A stretch of DNA of 64,000 nucleotides from Azospirillum rugosum (GTDB lineage: Bacteria; Pseudomonadota; Alphaproteobacteria; Azospirillales; Azospirillaceae), in NCBI RefSeq assembly GCF_017876155.1, contig NZ_JAGINP010000018.1:1-64000 (forward strand), read 5' to 3'. This document shows, one piece after another, positions 59,332 to 64,000 of this stretch. The translations under genes and the position numbers were made by a program. Under the pieces are notes generated by a model. It was not told the origin of the DNA. It searched no databases and saw nothing but the letters and a program-made list of their open reading frames with translations. Position 1 is the stretch's first letter. Each line of letters starts with the position of its first letter.

Positions 59332-61866
59332 TCAGTACAGGCCGCCGGTCCCCACCGTCGCCGACGACGGGGCACCGGGCGCCACCCCGGCCGGGGCCGC
59401 GCCATAGGCGCCCGTGGCGGCCGGATCGCCGAAGCCGCCGCCGGGCAACGCCGCCCCGGTCAGGCCGCCCTCCCCGCCTCCCCCGCGGGCCGAGCCGTCG
59501 AGCACGAGCTGCGGCTGGTCGGGGTTCGGCTCGGTGCCGGGGATGAAGGCCTCCCAGATCGCCTTGCGGTCGCCGGGCGAGGCCAGGCGCCCGGTTTCCG
59601 GGTTGACGCGGACGAGGCGCAGGCCGCGCGGCACGCGGAACGGCGTCGCCGGCTTGTCCTTCAGCGCCACCTCCAGCACGTCCTTGACCACGGGGACCGC
59701 GGCGGAGCCGCCCGTCTCCTTGGCGCCCAGGGAACGCGGCTGGTCGAAGCCGATGTAGGTGCCGACCACCAGATCGGGCGAGAAGCCCATGAACCAGGCG
59801 TCGTTGCTGTCGTTGGTGGTGCCGGTCTTGCCGGCCAGCGGCTTGCCGAGCGACAGCAGCTTCGTCGCCGTGCCGCGCTGGACCACGCCTTCCAGGATGG
59901 AGACCATCTGGTAGACGGTGCGCGGGTCGTTGATCTGCTCGCGCGTGTCGGGCACGGCGGGCACCGCAACCCCGTCCTTCCACGCCACGTGGTTGCAGCC
60001 CTCGCAGGCGCGGTTGTCGTGGCGGAAGATGGTCTTGCCGTTGCGGTCCTGCACCCGGTCGATGAAGGTCGGGGTGATGCGCTTGCCGCCGTTGTCCAGC
60101 ATGGCGTAGGCGGCGGCCATGCGCAGCACGGTCGTCTCGCCGGCCCCCAGCGACATCGGCAGGTAGGGCTGCAGGTTGTCGACGATGCCGAACTTCTCGG
60201 CTGTGGCCTTCACCTTGTCCATGCCAATGGCGTTGGCGAGGCGGACGGTCATGACGTTGCGCGACTTCTCGATGCCCACGCGCAGCGGCGTCGGGCCGTA
60301 GAACTCGTGGCTGTAATTCTCCGGCCGCCAGATCGGCTGGCCGTGGCCGGGGTCGTATTCAAAGGGCGCGTCCATGACCAGCGACGACGGGGTGAAGCCC
60401 TGGTCCAGCGCCGTCAGGTACACGAACGGCTTGAAGGAGGAGCCCGGCTGCCGCATCGCCTGGGTGGCGCGGTTGAAGGCGCTCATGTGCGGGGAGAAGC
60501 CGCCGACCATGGCGAGCACCCGGCCCGTGTGCGGGTCGAGCGCGACGAGGCCGCCCTGCACCGCCGGGATCTGCCGCAGGGCGTAGCTGCCCGGCGGGTA
60601 ATCCTTGCCCTTCTCGTCCTTGCGGGCCGGTTCCACCAGGATCAGGTCGCCCAGCTTGGCGACGTCCGACGGCCGGCGGATGTCGGGGCCGAGGCGGTTG
60701 TCGTCCTTCTGGGCGCGCGCCCAGCGCAGCTCGGCCAGCGGCACGCGCCCGCGCGCCCCGTCGGGCAGGCCGATGTCCAGCGCGTCGGCCGCGTCGTCCT
60801 TCAGCACGACGGCGAGGTGCCAGCCCTCCGACCCGGCGGGCGGCGCCATCCCGGCCAGCTTCTTGGCCCAGTTGTCGAAATTGTCCATCTTGCCGACCGG
60901 CCCGCGGTAGCCGTGGCGCCGGTCGTACTGGACGAGGCCGGTGCGCAGCGCCTTGGTCGCCGCGTCCTGGAGGACCGGATCCATGGAGGCGCGCACCGAC
61001 AGCCCGCCCTCATACAGCGCCTGCTCGCCGTACAGCTTCACCAGTTCGCGCCGGACCTCCTCGGCGAAATACTCCGAGGTCACATATTCCTGCTCGTCGC
61101 GCTTGCGCACGGCCAGCGGCTTGGCCTGGGCGGCCTTGGCCTCCTCCGGGGTGATGTGCCCGTCATCGGCCATGCGGCTGATGACCCAGTTGCGGCGGGC
61201 GAGCGCCGCGTCGCGCTGGCGTTCCGGGTGGTAGTTGCTGGGCGCCTTGGGCAGGGCCGCGAGGTAGGCGGCCTCCTCGATGTCCAACTCGTCCAGCCCC
61301 TTGTTGAAGTAGTTCAGCGCCGCCGCCGCCACGCCGTAGGACCGGAAGCCGAGGAAGATCTCGTTCAGGTACAGCTCAAGAATGCGGTCCTTGCTGAAGG
61401 CGCGCTCGATGCGCACGGCCAGGATCGCTTCCTTGATCTTGCGGGCGAATGAGACCTCGTTGGTCAGCAGCATGTTCTTGGCGACCTGCTGCGTGATGGT
61501 CGAAGCGCCCATGGGCCGGCGGTCGCGGCCCAGGTTCTCCACGTTGGTCAGGATGGCGCGGGCGATGCCGATGGGATCGACGCCCTTGTGCTCGTAGAAG
61601 TTCTTGTCCTCGGCCGCGAGGAAGGCGTTGATCACCCGCTTGGGCATCGCGTCGATCGGCACGAACACGCGCTTCTCCGACGCGAACTCCGCCAGCAGGC
61701 GCCCGTCGCCGGCGTGCACGCGGGTGGTCACGGGCGGCTGGTAGTTGGCCAGCTTCGTGTAGTCGGGCAGGTCGCGGTCGTAATAGTCCAGCACATAGAC
61801 GAATCCCCCGGCTCCGACCAGCACGAGCATGACGAGGGCCATCAGGACGGACAGAATCAGGCGCAT
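59332..61866 (-). CDS. mrcA: Penicillin-binding protein 1A (class A, glycosyltransferase and transpeptidase)
   Basis: 844 residues. It polymerises and cross-links peptidoglycan in the periplasm while anchored by one N-terminal span (2-27). The GT51 domain (about 60-235) has AAEDKNFYEHKG, GASTITQQVAKN and RKIKEAILAVRIE. An OB-like insertion lies at about 330-430. The transpeptidase domain shows the catalytic Ser in QPGSSFKP, SRN in EKSRNVMT, and KTGTTND. A Gly/Ala/Pro-rich tail closes the protein. The ATG at 61866 puts the span first; a TTG at 61887 is less likely. amiC lies upstream on the same strand. prfB is downstream, as in other alphaproteobacteria, but here four kb of other genes lie between. 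Confidence 0.95.
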   Translation of the reverse strand: MRLILSVLMALVMLVLVGAGGFVYVLDYYDRDLPDYTKLANYQPPVTTRVHAGDGRLLAEFASEKRVFVPIDAMPKRVINAFLAAEDKNFYEHKGVDPIGIARAILTNVENLGRDRRPMGASTITQQVAKNMLLTNEVSFARKIKEAILAVRIERAFSKDRILELYLNEIFLGFRSYGVAAAALNYFNKGLDELDIEEAAYLAALPKAPSNYHPERQRDAALARRNWVISRMADDGHITPEEAKAAQAKPLAVRKRDEQEYVTSEYFAEEVRRELVKLYGEQALYEGGLSVRASMDPVLQDAATKALRTGLVQYDRRHGYRGPVGKMDNFDNWAKKLAGMAPPAGSEGWHLAVVLKDDAADALDIGLPDGARGRVPLAELRWARAQKDDNRLGPDIRRPSDVAKLGDLILVEPARKDEKGKDYPPGSYALRQIPAVQGGLVALDPHTGRVLAMVGGFSPHMSAFNRATQAMRQPGSSFKPFVYLTALDQGFTPSSLVMDAPFEYDPGHGQPIWRPENYSHEFYGPTPLRVGIEKSRNVMTVRLANAIGMDKVKATAEKFGIVDNLQPYLPMSLGAGETTVLRMAAAYAMLDNGGKRITPTFIDRVQDRNGKTIFRHDNRACEGCNHVAWKDGVAVPAVPDTREQINDPRTVYQMVSILEGVVQRGTATKLLSLGKPLAGKTGTTNDSNDAWFMGFSPDLVVGTYIGFDQPRSLGAKETGGSAAVPVVKDVLEVALKDKPATPFRVPRGLRLVRVNPETGRLASPGDRKAIWEAFIPGTEPNPDQPQLVLDGSARGGGGEGGLTGAALPGGGFGDPAATGAYGAAPAGVAPGAPSSATVGTGGLY

Positions 61867-62131
61867 GACGAATCCCAAACAGGCCAATTCCCAAACGGGC
61901 AGAACGGCGGGCCGCCCGCTCCCCTGGGGAAGCGGCCGGACCGTCCGATGAGCGGCATCCTACACCGCGGAAGCCGGCACGCCGACTCCCACGCAGGCAT
62001 GTCAGGAAAATGTGACGCCCACAAGGCGCATGCAAGAAAGTGGTATCGGTCCATCCCGAATACCCGCGCCGCGTTTCCGTCAGGGGTAAGCGCTGCGGGG
62101 TGGGCCGCTTCCCGCGCTCAGCTCTTCGCCC

Positions 62132-63514
62132 TCAGCTCTTCTTCGCGGCGCCCAGCCACTTGAAGTAGGAGTCGATCGCCCGCAGCAGCGCGCGGCCGAA
62201 TCGTTCGCGGTGCGCGGCCTTGGTCAGAAGCCCGGCGTCCTGCGGGCTCGACAGGTAGCCCATCTCGACCAGGGCCGACGGCATGTCGGGCGCGGTCAGC
62301 ACGGCGAAGCCGGCCTGCCGGATCGGCTTGTTGGGAATGACCGTGACGTCGCGGCGCAGATGGTCCAGCGCCAGGTTCGCGAAGCGCTTGGAGTGGTTCA
62401 TGGTGTCGCGCTGCGCCAAGTCGATCAGGATCGTCGCCACCAGGTCGTTCTCGGCCGACAGGTCCATGCCGGCCAGCGCGTCGGCCCGGTTCTCCTTGGC
62501 GGCCAGGTTCTCCGCCTCGCGGTCCGACGCCTTGTCGGACAGGGTGTAGATCGACAGGCCGCGCATGTTGCTGGCGCCGATGCTGTCGGCGTGCAGCGAC
62601 AGGAACAGGTCGGCGTCGGCGTCGCGGGCGATGGCGACGCGGTCGCGCAGGCGGATGAAGACGTCCTTGTCGCGGGTCAGCTTGACCCGGTAGCGGCCGG
62701 ACCCCTCCAGCTGGCGCTTCACCTCGCGCGCCATGGCCAGCGTGATGTCCTTCTCATAGATGCCGCCGACGCCGATGGCACCGGGATCGACGCCGCCGTG
62801 CCCCGGGTCGATGACGACCAGCGGCTTTTCCGGCACCGCCCGGTCGGGGTTCGGCGCGGAGCGCTGCGGCGCCGGCTGCGGGATCGGCGGCGTCATGGCC
62901 GCGGCGGCGGGCAGGATCGGTGCGGGCTGGTACGGCGGTGGGGCCGGCACCGGCCGGCCGGCGCTCACCGCGGCACTCTGGGGCGCCTCCACGGCCGGCG
63001 CGCGGGCCGGCGGGGCTTTGGCGGCCGGAATATTGGCGGCCTGGGCGAACTCCGCGGCGGTGGCCCGCACGACGTCCAGCACGAAGCGGGGCTTGTGGCC
63101 GTCCCTGGACGGGATGGTGAAGGCTTCCGACACCTTGACCGGCCCCGTGGTCTCCACGACGAGGCGGGAGGCGCCGCCCTCGCGGCCTTCGAACCGGTAG
63201 CGCGTGACCAGCCCCTTGCCGGCGACCGTTGCCGCCCCGCCGGGCCAGCTCACGTCCGGCAGGTTGACCACGACGCGGTAGGGATCGGCGTGCACCGAGA
63301 CCGCGAAGGCAACCGATTCGCTGAGTTCCAGGACCAGGCGTGTCTTGTCCGGATGCAAGCCGAGCCGCGCGTCCAGCACCTCCACCCGCTCCTGCGCGGG
63401 CGGCGGAAAGGGCAGCGCCGCGGTGGTTTGCGCGTGGACCGGGCACGGAGTCAGCGCGACCGCCCCCGCAAGAGCGCCCAGCACGACGACGATCATCGCG
63501 AGCATTCGGGCCAT
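62132..63514 (-). CDS. amiC: N-acetylmuramoyl-L-alanine amidase with AMIN domain
   Basis: 460 residues. It cleaves the bond between N-acetylmuramic acid and L-alanine of peptidoglycan during cell separation. Signal peptide 1-29; AMIN domain about 43-150 (VLDARLGLHPDKTRLVLELSE, PYRVVVNLPDV) for septal targeting; a Pro/Ala-rich linker; then the Amidase_3 domain with zinc ligands in VIDPGHGGVDPGA (His), EKDITLAMA (Glu) and LFLSLHADS (His), and the catalytic Glu in ALVEMGYLSSPQD. ATG 63514 is preferred to a TTG at 63526. Precedes mrcA by 265 bp. Confidence 0.94.
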   Translation of the reverse strand: MARMLAMIVVVLGALAGAVALTPCPVHAQTTAALPFPPPAQERVEVLDARLGLHPDKTRLVLELSESVAFAVSVHADPYRVVVNLPDVSWPGGAATVAGKGLVTRYRFEGREGGASRLVVETTGPVKVSEAFTIPSRDGHKPRFVLDVVRATAAEFAQAANIPAAKAPPARAPAVEAPQSAAVSAGRPVPAPPPYQPAPILPAAAAMTPPIPQPAPQRSAPNPDRAVPEKPLVVIDPGHGGVDPGAIGVGGIYEKDITLAMAREVKRQLEGSGRYRVKLTRDKDVFIRLRDRVAIARDADADLFLSLHADSIGASNMRGLSIYTLSDKASDREAENLAAKENRADALAGMDLSAENDLVATILIDLAQRDTMNHSKRFANLALDHLRRDVTVIPNKPIRQAGFAVLTAPDMPSALVEMGYLSSPQDAGLLTKAAHRERFGRALLRAIDSYFKWLGAAKKS

Positions 63515-64000
63515 CGCATCCACCAAACCGCAACACGGCTACAGCCAGCCATGACCTATAGCTTAGCGGAATCAACATCTTCAACGACAACGGTGAGACG
63601 GCGCGCGAAATCGGCGAACAGGGTGCCGTTCCTGCAACAGTGCACAGCGACCGCGGAGAAGCGCCGCAGGGCGCGGAGTCCGCCGGCCAAGCCCGCGCCG
63701 GCTGCGGCGACGGTGGGCGCGACCGATTGCGGCGGCATGTTCGTTTCACCGAATTCCACCGTTGTGCAAGTTTTCATGCTTGTCTATGGTAGCCCTGCGA
63801 CATACCGCGACCCACCAGACCACTTCCGCGGGGGGATTTCCCTCCAAGGCAGACCTGTGGCGTCGCCCGCGGACCTTCCCGGCCGACTTCGATCATCGGC
63901 CGCGGTCTGGGGCGTGACGCGTCTGGGTTGCCGGTGAAAGGGACGAAACCTCGAAGCTGGCGCCGGCCGAAACTCCGGCGCCCGGAGTCCGAAGTCCGTC
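63515..64000 (+). promoter_or_regulatory. Region upstream of amiC and of a gene beyond the right edge, with a candidate promoter at 63762-63790
   Basis: 486 bp without a supported gene. TTGTGC (63762-63767) and TATGGT (63785-63790) are 17 bp apart and could form a vegetative promoter pointing right. In many alphaproteobacteria amiC is divergent from rne (RNase E), which has a long leader, so the right end may be the start of the rne transcript (inference). GC-rich stretches after 63850 show no open frame with a known N-terminus. Confidence 0.35.

Noticed and set aside
63556..63777. A 73-codon minus-strand frame upstream of amiC
   Set aside because: No ribosome site, no recognisable motif, and low-complexity Ala/Gly/Arg composition; it also overlaps the promoter candidate region.

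Overview
This 64 kb window is GC-rich chromosomal DNA from an alphaproteobacterium, most like Azospirillum or a close Rhodospirillales relative. The grounds are the strong GC3 bias, the tRNA-Tyr/tRNA-Gly/tuf cluster, a DUF3126 gene, an sRNA resembling the alphaproteobacterial ar8 (suhB/MmgR) family, and the amiC-mrcA-prfB neighbourhood. I saw no transposase, integrase, phage gene or CRISPR array. The accessory character comes from transport and catabolic operons, odd multidomain proteins and many palindromic repeats.

Layout. 1-3.7 kb: start of tuf with tRNA-Gly and tRNA-Tyr, rlmB, a periplasmic 2',3'-cyclic nucleotidase and tRNA-Thr. 3.8-8.1 kb: bacteriohemerythrin, small proteins, a polysaccharide-export lipoprotein beside an outer-membrane barrel, and a MarR regulator. 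8.3-13 kb: a branched-chain-amino-acid-type ABC transporter whose two permeases are fused. 13-22 kb: a small flagellar-rod-like protein, trehalose phosphatase, an sRNA candidate, nagA, a 20-residue membrane peptide, a ROK sugar kinase, a degenerate AAA/ankyrin membrane protein and an M20 peptidase. 22-28 kb: the urea transporter urtABCDE. 28-37 kb: a catabolic cassette on the minus strand (TetR regulator and operator, NMT1-type ABC transporter, enolase-superfamily enzyme, Gfo/Idh/MocA dehydrogenase, DUF993 protein, sugar isomerase). 37-43 kb: two caspase-fold proteins, one with the catalytic His and Cys and one that has lost both. 43-53 kb: small proteins, then a sigma-54 promoter with a terminator about 100 nt downstream (candidate sRNA), then a trifunctional propionyl-CoA synthase of about 1804 residues co-transcribed with an SsuB/SsuC-type ABC transporter. 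53.6-63.5 kb: prfB with its programmed frameshift, an MBOAT/SGNH acetylation pair, a DUF2382 stress protein, mrcA and amiC.

The most interesting signals are these. (1) The propionyl-CoA synthase gene contains, in frame, a 115 bp copy of the GC-rich palindrome that otherwise lies between genes here; it would add about 38 residues to the enoyl-CoA hydratase part. (2) The sigma-54 promoter and sRNA-like unit lie just upstream of that gene. (3) The caspase and pseudocaspase genes are adjacent. (4) The 28-37 kb cassette has a perfect operator palindrome and no obvious known pathway.

Three families of long inverted repeats are scattered through the window: GC-rich CCCTCCCC/GGGGAGGG elements, GTAGGTTGGGTGGA elements, and paired CACCAC-AAG-CAC-AAG type elements. 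Functions are from family recognition by eye; no database search was run.
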